From positions 374,001 through 438,000 of the forward strand of contig WPIO01000135.1 of NCBI GenBank assembly GCA_009760855.2: a stretch of DNA of 64,000 nucleotides. The letters run 5' to 3'. How positions within the stretch are numbered: position 1 is the first letter of the stretch; every line of letters begins with the position of its first letter. The notes under the pieces are model-generated. The model was not told where the DNA came from. It did not search any database and saw only the letters and a program-made list of their open reading frames with translations. This document shows, in pieces, positions 26,241 to 38,398 of this stretch. Source of the stretch: Cristatella mucedo. Its lineage: Eukaryota > Bryozoa > Phylactolaemata > Cristatellidae. The position numbers were made by a program, and so were the translations under genes.

Positions 26241-26720
26241 TTAGATTATGTCCTAATGGAGGTTCTGCTGATAGGCCGACATGAATATCCCGAGTTAATA
26301 GCTGAGGTCAAAGTCTGCATACTTGGCATGAGTGGCTACATAATTGCGCCTTCAGAATGAGTAGGAAACTTGGTTTTTTTAAGCTGACCTTCGTCTCAAG
26401 TGTACTGGTATCGGAAGCAAGCAGCTGTACTGCCCATCAGGGGCATGATATCAGCCAATAGGTAGGATCTGTCTATAGTGTTATACGACTGAGCAACTGA
26501 TTTGAACACTGTTTACTTCGAGAATGGTTAACCGAATTCTCTTTTTTTTAGTGGGTGCTCAAAAATCATTGATACTTCTCCAGATTTCTTCGAACTGGTT
26601 TGCCTGTTTTGTTGTCGTGCTGGAACTTTGAATCGGTCATACCGTTGCTGACAGATCGTCACTTCAGGCCCCCATTGAGCATTGAATTCGGCTTTTTCAG
26701 TCTGCACATGCTGCAGGGTA
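26241..26720. other. Unassigned DNA
   Basis: Nothing recognised. Confidence 0.35.
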
Positions 26721-27785
<1,065 letters not shown>

Positions 27786-28516
27786 GACAGGGATACCACA
27801 TATAAATGGATCCATGCATTTGTGACATCCTGTCTTGACTTTTGTAACTCACTGCTTGCTGGTCTGCAGGCCTGTGCAATCAGGCACTTACAGCTGGTGC
27901 AAAAACTCTGCAGCTAGGCTTGCCTGTCGTAAACGTTGCAGTTGCCGCATCACACCCTTTCTGGCCGACCTACACTGACTCCCAGTCAAGCATTGCGTCC
28001 ACTTTAAGGTTTTGTCACTCACTTTTAGTTGCCTTCATTCTTTGGCTCCAACCTACCTATCAGATCTACTGCCCCACCAGGCTAAGCATAGTACCACCCC
28101 CTTTTTGGAATCTAATTATTTGCCTGTACCTTGTACAAACCTCAAATCCTTTGGAGACCGTGCCTTTAGTTCATATGCTCCCACACAGCATGGTACTCAC
28201 TCACGACTGGCGTCACGATATCTCTTTACTTGACCACATTAAAAAAAACTAAAAACGCACCTATTTATCACAGGATTTAGTGGATCGCTGTGATTCGTCC
28301 TTTATGGGCTCATTCGTGCTGACACTGTGCATGCTGCCACTAACCATACTTGCATGCTGACCGTGTGCATGTGATCCCTAACCATGTTATTCTTGTTGTT
28401 TATTCAGCATGCAACTACTGACCATTCGATCATGCTTCCTTTGCAGCTGATGTCAAGTGCCTAGAAGGAAATGAGTTCTCTGAGGGTTCTATGGCAAGTG
28501 TATTATTATTATTGAT
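27786..28516 (+). mobile_element. LINE-A, 5'-truncated copy
   Basis: CAGGGATACCACATATAAAT and TGACTTTTGTAACTCACTGC match the copy at 14411-15411. It ends in GCAAGTGTATTATTATTATT. Confidence 0.92.
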
Positions 28517-28533
28517 TACGATGTGATATTACG

Positions 28534-28603
28534 ATAATAATAATAATAATGAACTTGATAAAGCGTCCTTGGAGAACTAACCTAGGCGCTTTACATTTGC
28601 TAT
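28534..28603 (-). mobile_element. LINE-A 3' tip, tail-to-tail with the previous copy
   Basis: AATAATAATAATAATGAACT, TGATAAAGCGTCC and GGCGCTTTACATTTGC. Only about 17 bp separate its tail from that of the plus-strand copy. Confidence 0.85.
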
Positions 28604-30195
28604 GAGGTGTGCATGCAGGATTAAATAGAATCGACCGATTTCAGGGCTTAGATCTGCCATTTTTTTAAATCTCGGTGCCTATTTAGAATGTAGCCTCGGT
28701 GAAGATAAGGGTAAATAGTGATAAATATGACAAAAATATGTCCAGCCTTCGAGTGTTTAGGGTACCTTTCAAAAGGCAAGATACGTTAGAAATGGGATCG
28801 TAAGCTTTGACGATTTCTGCATAAAAGAAAATCATACAAACCATGACTAACCTGAAGGTAAACCCGAAGCAGCAGATCTGCAAATACAAAATTATCGATC
28901 CCTGTATAGTATGCAACTTGTGTCCTAACCTATTTAATCTTGGCGTATTAAGGTACGTGTTTGCTGCTTGTTGAAATGCTTGATTTTGACTTTATTGCAG
29001 CTTGATTTACAGTATAGCTTAGTGCCTTGTAAATTGCGTAGTTCAGCCAATACTTAATGGTTCAACGTCAAATTTGAAGTGTGAGTTCAGCTTTGCTTGT
29101 ATATTACTGCAGGAGTTTATGTCTGATTTTGGTTAGATAATTGTTGTTATGCAATGCCCACCATTGACCTGTCTGCGCCAGATTCTGTGAGAATAGAGAT
29201 CTTCCTTGTTCACCAACAGCAGCTGAAGCTTCTTTCCTATATAAGAGGAGGAAGTTTCACATGTTCATGTATTCGTTGACTGCTGATTAGAGGCTCCCCC
29301 TTACTAATCATCCATGTAATAATCTTGTGTATTATGACCATATCAAAGCACAGCCTGACTCAGCTGTGCTAGCTACTTCTTTGACTGCTGAATCCAGCAC
29401 TTACCCCAGAAAGCTGTACGACCAAGAAAAGAGGTGGCCGATCTGCCAACAATGCCTCGCGGGTCCCGCTTCCATGAGTGAATATCTCACATCCCCGCCT
29501 CTTATTTATGTGCACGTCAGCAAATTCTGCTATGCGGACGACCTTCCATGTGTGTGTGCCAATCCCTGTTTTCTCTCCAAGGCAGACTCAGCCAACTCAG
29601 CCAGTCAGTAAGTTTTTTAGGGCACTGACCACGGGACAGTGTGCGGACGACAGTTTGTCAGCACGCGCCCCCAACCCGGAGAGGGGCGACCAGACTGCCA
29701 CAATCTACCGCTCCTCCTCAGCGTCGAACCTGGGCTTTAACAGACTGCACTTAGCAAATTCAACCTTCTTGTCCTAGGTGACGCTTGGGGGAGGCAGTCA
29801 GTATCCCGTCTTATGGCTGATGTGTAACTACTCTGACTGCCTCCCTCGCACTGCTGTGCTCCTTTTTTGCATTTTCACTCTTCAGCTTCTTTAAGACCGC
29901 TAAGCAAATGATTGTGTCGCCACATGTACATACCTACTGACTGCTAGCAGCCTGATAAAGGAATGAGCCCCAACGATCCGACTGTATGACAGCGAATGTG
30001 TCTCTAGATGCAATTGCTGCTACGTCTCAAGGACATAATATTTATTGCATCATCTGATCGAGTCAGTTCTTTTGCTATATGGCTGCCCGAAAAGAATGGG
30101 CAAGCTGGGGTAGTGCAAATCCAGATTGCTTGTAAGGGCCTTGGTTCGCAGAGAACACGGTGACTGAATTTTCACCCGACTTGCCTCATATTATT
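28604..30195. other. Unassigned DNA (1.6 kb)
   Basis: AT-richer to the left. The open frames at 29327-29777 show no domain. No repeat recognised. Confidence 0.4.
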
Positions 30196-30298
30196 CGGTC
30201 TTAGCCTTGGAGATAATGTGCTTGCTCTTCACAAGACAAGTTGTGGGTTTGAGTCCTGCAGTGTCCTGCCACTAATATAAATTGCTAAATCAGCTAAG
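30196..30298 (+). mobile_element. SINE-B, internally deleted copy
   Basis: Head CTTGGAGATAATGTGCTTGC, B-box-like GGGTTTGAGTCCTGCAGTG and the end TGCTAAATCAGCTAAGC; the middle is missing. Confidence 0.65.
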
Positions 30299-30706
30299 CA
30301 TTTGTTATAGTATCTGTTAAACTGCCGAAGTGCATGTATCTTGCGTTTTGGCTGCTGTTATTGATGGCTGACTCTGCTCCTGTCACACGATGACATTTCT
30401 ACTGACACTGCCGCCAACATGTGGTGTTACTACCGAAAACCGTATTGCCAGGCTGTGCTAGCCTTTGTTGGAAGTAGAGGGTGCCTTCTCGTGTTCGGTG
30501 CTAGCACATTGCTTTAGCCATTTATGGGTGTGCAGAGATCTTGCACCAATTTTATAAGCATTTTTTCTTTGTCATACCCCTTTAACAGCGTGCATCTATC
30601 TACATCACTGGTATAGTCATCGTACCTTGGTTGTATTGAAGCACTGCAAAACATTGGTCGTTCTTCGACTAAGATTGCGATGTTGGCCTGCGCTTATCTT
30701 TTGCAG
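30299..30706 (+). promoter_or_regulatory. Region upstream of the first coding exon of the transporter
   Basis: Ends in a good acceptor (CTTATCTTTTGCAG). The transcription start and first exon probably lie here or further left, but no clear core promoter can be assigned. Confidence 0.25.
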
Positions 30707-30714
30707 TTCTGAAG

Positions 30715-33700
30715 ATGAACCGAGGCACCAAAGTACCCATTATCATCGGCTTGTGTTCGGCTGCCAACTTCATAAACTCTGCAGACCGGGTTATCATGCC
30801 CATAGCCATAATCCAGATGACAGAGGAATTTGATTGGGACATGCACGGTCAGGGCTGGGTGCTCAGCTCCTTCTCTGTCGGCTACATGGCCAGCGGTGTA
30901 AGTGCTTGCAGCAATCGTCATCGTGTTGGCCATTTATGTCCTTACTATGCCTGAATTTCTTGTACCCGATCCGGTGAGCCGTAATGGCTCACTAGGTAAG
31001 GTGATTGCTTTTCACGACCTCGGCCCTGAGGTCGTGGGTTCGAATCCGGTGGTGGGCGATCCTTTATCGCCACTGCAAGCGGTGGTGATAGCCGTACAGG
31101 CTCTTCTGTCGCTATACAAAAAGAGGCTGTTAAATCAGCTAGCATTTTTTTTGTTCCTCTATCCTATCGAGTTAACCTAATGTGTTGTTGCCTTATATCG
31201 ACCAATTTGCTATCCACTGCCGAGAGTTTTCCCGAACTTGCATCTGCTTTTCTCTCTCAGTATGTATTTTGAATGGACGTGACTACACTCTTCACCAATG
31301 ACAATGTGGATTACCGGAGACCTTGTAACTGCATTCAGTGCTTATTTCTTGGCAGTGTGCGGTCAGGCTGGTGTTCCTAGTCAATAATGCATGCCAGTGT
31401 GAACTGTGAGCTGGGCAATGGCAGGGAAAGTGAGGCAAAAGGAACCGCTTGTGCATGTTTGTGCGCACGTGCGTGCGTGTGCTTGCATGCAGTTAGCCCC
31501 CCCCCCCCCCCCGATGGCAGTTCGACTGACGAAAATTGGAGATGCGAACTCGGCCACGGTTTAGCAAAAAATGAAAAATCAAAATGTTTCCTAGAAAACT
31601 TTCAAAATCTTTGCAAAGTCTGTAGATTTGACAGGTCCGAAAACATTAATGATGAAAATATGTCTGGCAACTATCCTTTGTGGAACATACCGTTCTGGAC
31701 TTACGAAAATTCGACTTACGACAGGTTTCCTGGTTCCTTTCTATTTCATAAGTCGGGGTGGGGGGGCTGACTGTATTTTTTTTAGGTAGGTGCCATGTTT
31801 GTACTTGTGCTGTCTCCTCGTTTTTGTGAGCATGAGTTTGTGAATGCATGCACGAATGTATTCGATCGTGTGTATGTATGTATCTCCGTCAGTAACTCCA
31901 CAAAGTCATAAAGACCATGTGGCTGTTACGCAGGAGAGTTTTGTATAGTGCACTCACAGCCTAAGCGGCTTTCGGTGTGCTCACGGGTTTAATGCATACG
32001 CATTGTGCTGTACAGAAGGATGCGTATGTAGCATATGCACTTTGGCGTGCACACACGTGGTTTCATGCGCGGGGATACGCACGCGGGTGTGCACTCATGA
32101 ATCTTTGAAGAGCGAGATGTGTAGTAGCTCCTGGTCACCTCTGTATAATTCTGCAATGCGTACCGTTGTAGCTTGCTACAAAACGGTTTTGAGCAGCCTT
32201 TAATTTGAGACCTGATTGTGGCTTGCAGATTCTGGGAGGAGGAGCGGCCAGGAAGTATGGAGGCAAGCTCACACTGGCACTTGCAGTGTTCCTCTGGTCG
32301 GCCTTCACCTTCATCACCCCTTGGTTTGGATCGTCGATATATGCATTGATGCTTCTGAGAGTGCTCTTAGGCATCGGAGAGGGGCTAGGTACGTATCTTT
32401 GTACGAAGCAATGCTAGAGCTGAGTGAGCCAGCCAGTGATGCCTCGGGGAAGAACACTGAGCTTGCTGTCACTCGGCGCAGGACCCCCTGCTTAGAGATT
32501 GGTAGACACTGCTTCTGAGGGAGTAGCGATGGCCGAAGCCGGAAGTGCATGCTGGATGGTGGTGGTTTGCACTCGGAGCTGTGTGCATTGCCTAGTCGGT
32601 GTGCGCCATCCGGTTATTTCTACCTTTAAACATGATTAGTCCCTCCGATGACCGAGTTCTACATTGCCTTAGCTTTTACTGGTGGCTGTATCACTGCCGT
32701 TTAATCACACGAAGAGCTAACAAAGATTAAATTGGGTACCACTCGTAAAGCTGTGCTGTTGCCGTTTCGTCGTGGGCTGGCTCTGGCCTGTCAAGAGGTG
32801 CTGCAGGGAACGCTGGTGCATGCTTGTTAGGATGCTGTGCGGCACGCTCTGGCATCTCGTGGCATCTCGTCAGATAAAGCTGCGCATCATCCTGCGTGGC
32901 TTTCGCTAGATCGGCGCTTGGGCCGCTTGCTCTGATGCCGTTCGCCGTATCGAGATCGTACCGTGCTGCTTTGTGTGCACCGGCCCTTGCTCTGACTTGC
33001 TGACTTGCTGACCTTGCTCTGACTTGCAGGTCTGCCTGCCATATTCCACATATTTTCTCATACTGTCACTGTCGAGGAAAGATCAAAAGCGTTCGGCTAC
33101 CTGGCAGCATTTGGGTCTATTGGGCAGACGGTTGCCGCGGTGGTGAGTGATGGCCTGCGCGACCTGCTACTGCTGCTGCGGCTGCTGCACGAGCATGCAT
33201 GCAGACCTGCTGCACAATGCTGCCGTCTCGATTATCACTTCAGCAAGCGTGCGTGGAGTTACCGCTGGCAGAATGGGCCAGCAGCCTCTTACTCTATGCA
33301 GCTTCAGAAGACATCCTTGTGGTTTTTAATTTTCCTCCTGACAATGGGCAATCATGATGGCCCATGGTAGATGAAAGGGGTTGCCAACATTTGTTCATGC
33401 CAATACTTTGCGGCGCACTGCATAGCAGTAAGCAGTAACCAAGTATCAATGGCCTGCAAGGTATCGTGCGCAAGGTATAGTGGGTAGGCAAGCATTCGAG
33501 AGTGCACACAATGGCACTCGGGGCCACACGTTAATAAGATCCCTTGTTAGTGACATACACTTAATCTTGCACAGGTTTGCACGCAGAATACACAAGAAGG
33601 AAAACGACGAGTTCACTTAGGCACAGCTGATGTTAAGCAGAAGGGAAACGTTTTAAGCTGTGACTTGAATGATACAAAGTCATGCAGGTGGAGACATAAG

Positions 33701-35544
33701 CTAGAGGAGAGTTCCAGACTTTCAATGCATTTGATCTGAAAGTCCGATCACCGAAAGCTTTCGATTTAGTGCAAGCGATGGCAAGCCGACTGGCAGCCGA
33801 GGAGTTGGTGATGCCTGAGCACACTGGTGGATCGAGGAACTAGTTGCACTGGTAGGCTGGTGCTAGTGAGGGAAGTGACCTGTAAGCCAGACTAGCAATC
33901 TTGAAAAAGATTCGATGCTCGGTAGGGAGCCAGTGAAGTTCTGTTACAAGTTGTATCATTTGGCAGCTACTACGCATTTGACAACAGACCTGACGAGCTG
34001 CTGAGTTATGCACCAGTTGTAAATGATTCGGAGCACAGGCTGTGAGTCCTGAGGGAAAGGCAAATTGCAAAGAGAATTGCGGTAACGTAGAAGCGACGTT
34101 GAAAACCGTTAACTTATTTGACTGTGATACTCTTGCGTAAGCAGGCCCCAAGTTTGGCAATGTTCTTCGGCCAAAAGTTGGCTGACTTGACAGGGGGGAG
34201 GCAATGTGCTCATCTAATAACAAGTCGCTTGTCAATAACATGCCCAGTTTATTGACAGACGTTATGATGGTGATATTAAATGAACTGATCTTTAGGTTAA
34301 GTGGTTATTGTATGTGTTATCATACACCAAAACTAGTGAATGGCTAGAATTTAAGCCACCAACGATGGGTCACTGGTTCAACTCCAAGCCGGTCGTGTGG
34401 GTTATTTCTTTCATGTCAAAAGCCTCGAGATTTCGTATTATAGTCATTATGTAAATAAACCATGGTCAGTTCTTCTGTGTTTGCTGTGTGGGCATGCAGT
34501 TAAAATGTACTTCTGCTATCGATAGCAATATTTTACACAAATTCTCGATGCCAGTTGGCCGAGTTATGCTGCTGGCTATTTCATTATGGAGGGTCTTGGT
34601 TATTAGTTCCTCATGTATTCTTGGTTGTGCCTGCTGTGCACCCATACAATGTTTACTTGTATTCCTCGGGGTAGCTAGAGACGTGCAATATTTCGCTAGA
34701 TGCAACTTTTCGGTTTTTCGAACGAGAGGTTTTTTCGAGGCCTGCCCTCCCTCTCGTAGAGTGGCGCGCCGCCGCCTCCTCATGCCCATCCCACGACAGA
34801 ATGCCGACTGTCGTCAGTCGACCTGTGTGCACTGCCTGTCACGCAGGTCTGTCCTCACCTGGAATGGCGATGGATGTTCTACGGGTTCGGCTCAATCGGC
34901 TTTGTCTTTGTTCTCCTCTGGCTTGTACTCTACAAGGAGGTCCGCGGACCATCTGGACTGGACGAGGAGTACGCCGAGCCGCCTCGGGTGAGCGCTCTTG
35001 CACCGCCGCTGCTGCATCGCTGCCTCTTCGCTCGGGGAGGGGGGTTTGAGAGGCTTTATACCACCTCCTCCTCCTCCCATCATCTCCCACTCCCATCACC
35101 TGCCCTGTCCACCACCGACCGCCCTGTCCACCGCAGGTACGGCTCACGTGCTCTGGCTCACGTGCTCTGGCTCACGTGCTCTGGCTCACGTGCTCTGGCT
35201 CACGTGCTCTGGCTCACGTGCTCTGGCTCACGTGCTCTGGCTCACGTGCTCTGGCTCACGTGCTCTGGCTCACGTGCTCTGGCTCACGTGCTCTGGCTCA
35301 CGTGCTCTGGCTCACGTGCTCTGGCTGCCGTGCTCTGGCTGCCGTGCTCTGGCTGCCGTGCTCTGGCTGCGAGCAGAGCCTGTTTGCCGAGGCAAGCTGC
35401 CGACTGCCATGTGTGCCTCGGTCGACCGGCGTCCTTGATTAGTTGCGGCGGCCCAGCTGGTACTGGTGCGCTGGTCTGAGCATAGCAGTGTGGCTGAAGC
35501 TGCTTTGTTTTCTAGTGCGATTACATTCGTTGTCGGTAAGTCCC

Positions 35545-35596
<52 letters not shown>

Positions 35597-37428
35597 GCTG
35601 CTGTATGTCGCTTCGCTCGAAAACATAGCTCACGTCTCGTGTCTTTTTTTGCAGGTCATCACTTCGAACGTGCAGTGGCTGGAGCTGCTCCGCCATTGGC
35701 CGCTATGGGCTCTCTACGCTGCCCATTTCAGCATGAACTGGTCGAACTACATAATCATGCTGTGGCTGCCTACGTATTTGCACTCCAAGCTGCGTGCGAC
35801 CAAGCTGGATATTATGTGTACTGCCATACCTTACTTGATGAACTCGCTCGTTAGTGTCGGTGAGTTGCAGGTCTGCTTCGCACCCTGAGATTTCCCTAAA
35901 CTCTTCCCGAGAGTTGCGTCCGTGCAGAGCATGCAGCTGTAATTGTATTGGATCTGAAGTGGCGAGTGGCGGCCGACCAAGCACGAGCCGTGCAAGCTGC
36001 TCTCATTGAAAGCACCACCTCATCGCTCAAACTCATCAAGCTCGCGCTTGAGAAAAAACAGCAAGGCATCCGAGCAATCTCAAGGCATGCACGTAATGCA
36101 ATCTCAAGGCACGCAATGCAATCTTAAGGTATGCTCATAATGCAATCTCAAGGCATGCACGCAACTCAATCTCAAGGCATGCACGTAATGCAATCTCAAG
36201 GCACGCAATGCAATCTTAAGGTATGCACGTAATGCAATCTCAAGGCACGCAATGCAATCTCAAGGCAATGAGGGCTCCACTGTAAAGAAACTTTGAGGCT
36301 CAGCTTAGTGGTCTACAAGCATGTCTCAGTGGAGAACTGTGTTGCGTGCAGCAGCCAACTGCAGACTATAGTCTAGCCAGCGCCACTGACTCTCAGTGCA
36401 CACAGTGCTCTCTTCAGGCTTAGTCGAGTATGCATCGCTTCGCAGCACACATTTGCCTGAAGATCACCATATGGCCGTCGCCAGCATGTGTTCGAGGAAT
36501 TTTGCGATGCCATGTCCCAGTGATATATTCTTCATCCTGAGCATGCCTGAAGCTCTGTCCTACCGTGCTGAAGGATGTTAATCGCATGCTGCTTTAATAT
36601 TTGGGAGAGAGGAAGTTGTCTAGCTGTGGCAGCTGCTACTGCTGCTGCTGCTGCTGCTGACTTCTTGCTGCTGCTGTCGCCGTGGCTCCAACTTCTTTGT
36701 GCTGATGCTGCCACCCTTGACACTGTGCCAGGCGATCGGCATGCATTACTGTTGCCCATCGTTGCAGCAAGTGGCCACCTTGCCGACTCACTCATCGTGC
36801 AGCGGCGCTGGTCGGTGCTGTCCGTGCGGCGCCTCATGACCGGAGTGGGCCTGCTCGGGCCCGGCATTTTCACGCTCTGCTTCATCGGCATCGACCGAGT
36901 CTTCCTGGCAGTTCTGTGAGTGTTGCCTCTGCCCGGTGGTCGCCTCGCGAGTGCGTGGCGTGCTTCGCCAGCCCTGATGCCTTTGCTCCCCCACCCTCGT
37001 GTGCCGCTCTGTCACCTCGCGCTTCTCGTCACTCTTTCGGCTCGAGCCGCTCGAGCGTTTATTTGCCTCTCACTCTGCAGGTGCGTATCCATTTCCATGG
37101 GCCTGAGCGGCTGCAACGCGGCCGGACACTTGAGCAATCACGCCGAGGTGGCACCCACCTATGCCGGATTCACGTTCGCCATATCGAACACACTGGTGAG
37201 CTGGCACGTGCACACCGACACTGCGGCGCAGCTGTCGGCCTCGCGACATCGCAGCAACGTCGCCCTTTCTAGGCCCGCGTTCTTAGCCACCTGTTGCTTG
37301 CTCTGAGTCTCCCACCTGTGTGTGTGTGTCTGTGTGTGTCTCTGTGTGTGTCTGTGTGTGTGTGTGTGTCTGTGTGTGTGTGTCTGTTTGTGTCTCTGTG
37401 TGTGTGTGTGTGTGTGTGTGTGTCTCTA

Positions 37429-37466
<38 letters not shown>

Positions 37467-37467
37467 T

Positions 37468-37510
<43 letters not shown>

Positions 37511-38398
37511 TGTGTGTCTGTGTGTGTGTGTGTGTGTGTGTGTAGTGCATATGTGCACTTCTTAGTCGTCACGGAAGCAGCCATGTGCAGCAGTTTTTGT
37601 TTGCTGGCAGCCCTAGTTTCCCTTCCCGGGTGCTATTGCTGGAACTGTTGTGCTGCCGTTATACCAATACGGGATGCAGTGGACGCAGATGTGAAGCCGC
37701 ATGGCTGTGGTGCGGGCGAGTTTCCGTGAGCCTGCTGCTCTGCTAGTTTTTGCTCTCTTTCCTGGCAAGGAGGAAGAGGTGATCGTGCACCCTGTGATTG
37801 TGGCAGCTATTGCATAGGCTATTGCACATCGAAAGGGGATAGGTGTGTACTTGCCCAACCCTCGAGATGGGTTGTGAACAACCAAAGCACTCCGTCATCC
37901 AGGTCGTGGGTTTGAGTCCTGCTGCAGGCAATCCTTTATTGTTCATAGCAAGTGAGTGGTAGCCGCCTGCTGGCTCCTCTGCTGCTCTATAAATGAGGCT
38001 GCTTGAACTTTTACTTACATTACTTTACTAGGCGTTAACACGTAGAAGCGTGCACCATCGAGTCCAGTGTGCTGGCGACATTGTTGCAGCATTCGGCCAG
38101 GTGGTGGGGGGGAGGTAGCAGCTTTGTCGGCTAGCAGTCGCAGGACTTTCCAGTGCACATCTGCCCCCTCCCCTTCAGCAGAGCTGCAATCGCAATCGCC
38201 GGCGATCGCTCTGCTGAGCATCTGCTTTTCGCTCCGTTGAAGGGCACCATTCCAGGGATTCTCTCGGGGCCGCTGACTGCCGAGCTCGTGACGAAGTCGT
38301 CTGGTCAGTGGTTTCCCGTATTCACCATTGCAGCGCTCGTGAACCTGGTGGGTGGCATCGTGTACATCAGCCACAGCTCGGCCAGCCAGATCTTGTAG
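30715..38398 (+). CDS. SLC17/PHT4-like anion transporter (major facilitator superfamily), 8 coding exons
   Basis: Coding exons 30715-30897, 32229-32388, 33030-33142, 34847-34987, 35655-35859, 36768-36915, 37081-37195 and 38243-38398 (stop TAG) join in phase to 406 aa; all introns are GT-AG. About 12 membrane spans are visible (roughly residues 8-30, 46-64, 75-93, 98-118, 136-156, 161-180, 216-238, 252-272, 291-308, 311-330, 342-363, 376-396). Family marks: an Arg after span 1 (SADRVIMPIAII), a motif-A-like GGGAARKYGGK between spans 2 and 3 with the usual Asp missing, GIGEGLGLPA in span 4, ERSKA near 131, NWSNYIIMLWLPTYL near 227, SVRRLM near 286, YAGFTFAISNTLGTIPGI near 345. SLC17 and PHT4 members move organic anions, phosphate or nucleotides, usually using a proton or sodium gradient or membrane potential; the substrate here cannot be read. 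The order SVR-LM, LGP, AVLC, SNH, YAG, SNT looks closest to plant PHT4 and animal SLC17A9. The ATG follows an acceptor at 30706, so a 5'-UTR exon or a further coding exon may lie upstream. The exon 8 acceptor (GAAG) is weak but keeps phase and homology. Confidence 0.86.
30978..31143 (+). mobile_element. SINE-B, intact-looking copy, transporter intron 1
   Basis: tRNA-derived head with an A-box-like stretch (TGGCTCACTAGG) and a perfect polymerase III B box GGTTCGAATCC at 31037-31047. The body is GCCACTGCAAGCGGTGGTGA, then GCTATACAAAAAGAGGCTGT and an end TAAATCAGCTAGC. Other copies in the window share this order. Confidence 0.88.
31870..31982 (-). mobile_element. LINE-B 3' end, transporter intron 1
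   Basis: Near-identical to the 3' ends at 39790 and 45755: shared words CTCCGTCAGTAACTCCACAA, CATAAAGACCATGTGG, GAGAGTTTTGTATAG and CACTCACAGCCTAAGCGGC. On the minus strand the copy ends in a short (ATAC)n tail. Confidence 0.8.
33652..34302 (-). mobile_element. LINE-C fragment (reverse transcriptase C-terminal region), transporter intron 3
   Basis: On the minus strand the translation contains DLLLDEHI, LQLVHNSAARQVC, ELHWLPTEHRIFFKIASLAY and SLAPAY, the standard order of the region after the polymerase domain in CR1/L2-type LINEs. It is diverged, lacks the catalytic region (5' truncated), and differs from LINE-A and LINE-B at many positions. It is antisense to the host gene. Confidence 0.75.
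35141..35370 (+). repeat. 14-bp minisatellite with an E-box in each unit (transporter intron 4)
   Basis: Thirteen contiguous copies of GGCTCACGTGCTCT (35141-35322) are followed by three copies of the variant GGCTGCCGTGCTCT (35323-35364) and a partial unit. Every standard unit contains the palindrome CACGTG, a binding core for bHLH-type factors. The variant units lose the E-box. The array lies inside intron 4 (34988-35654). Fourteen is not a multiple of three, yet the array stays open in several frames, so the local ORFs are artefacts. Confidence 0.97.
35545..35595 (+). repeat. (GA)n microsatellite, transporter intron 4
   Basis: Purine tract of AG repeats about 60 bp before the intron 4 acceptor, just upstream of the T-rich run that forms the polypyrimidine tract. 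Confidence 0.95.
36062..36270 (+). repeat. Degenerate tandem repeat in transporter intron 5
   Basis: About ten units of 14-20 bp share the core CAAGGCAYGCA...AATGCAATCT. Short (CAAGGCACGCAATG) and longer (with GCATGCACGTAATG) units alternate, which suggests a higher-order period. It sits in intron 5 (35860-36767). Confidence 0.85.
37317..37543 (+). repeat. (GT)n microsatellite, interrupted, transporter intron 7
   Basis: Long TG tract with TCTG, TCTATG and CGCGCG interruptions. It starts about 120 bp after the exon 7 donor (GTGAGC at 37196). The ORFs read from it are artefacts. Confidence 0.97.
37880..38009 (+). mobile_element. SINE-B, head-truncated copy, transporter intron 7
   Basis: Starts inside the tRNA-like head, has a degenerate B box (GGTTTGAGTCC), the GGCAATCCTTTATTG word and the AAATGAGGCTG end. 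Confidence 0.75.

Larger units (their letters stand above)
30898..32228 (+). other. Transporter intron 1, carrying a SINE-B and a LINE-B tail
   Basis: Donor GTAAGT and acceptor CTTGCAG. It holds a full SINE-B (30978-31143), a run of 14 or more C near 31499-31512, and an antisense LINE-B 3' end (31870-31982). The open frames here are not coding. Confidence 0.8.

Noticed and set aside
31037-31047. B box as part of a functional tRNA gene
   Set aside because: The surrounding sequence follows the SINE-B consensus and does not fold as a complete tRNA.
35141-35370. Regular repeats as a CRISPR array
   Set aside because: Units are contiguous with no spacers, in a eukaryotic intron.
34874-35479. 201-codon frame across transporter exon 4 and the minisatellite
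   Set aside because: Only the exon 4 part (34874-34987) is supported, in that same frame; the rest is read-through of the intronic array after the GTGAGC donor.
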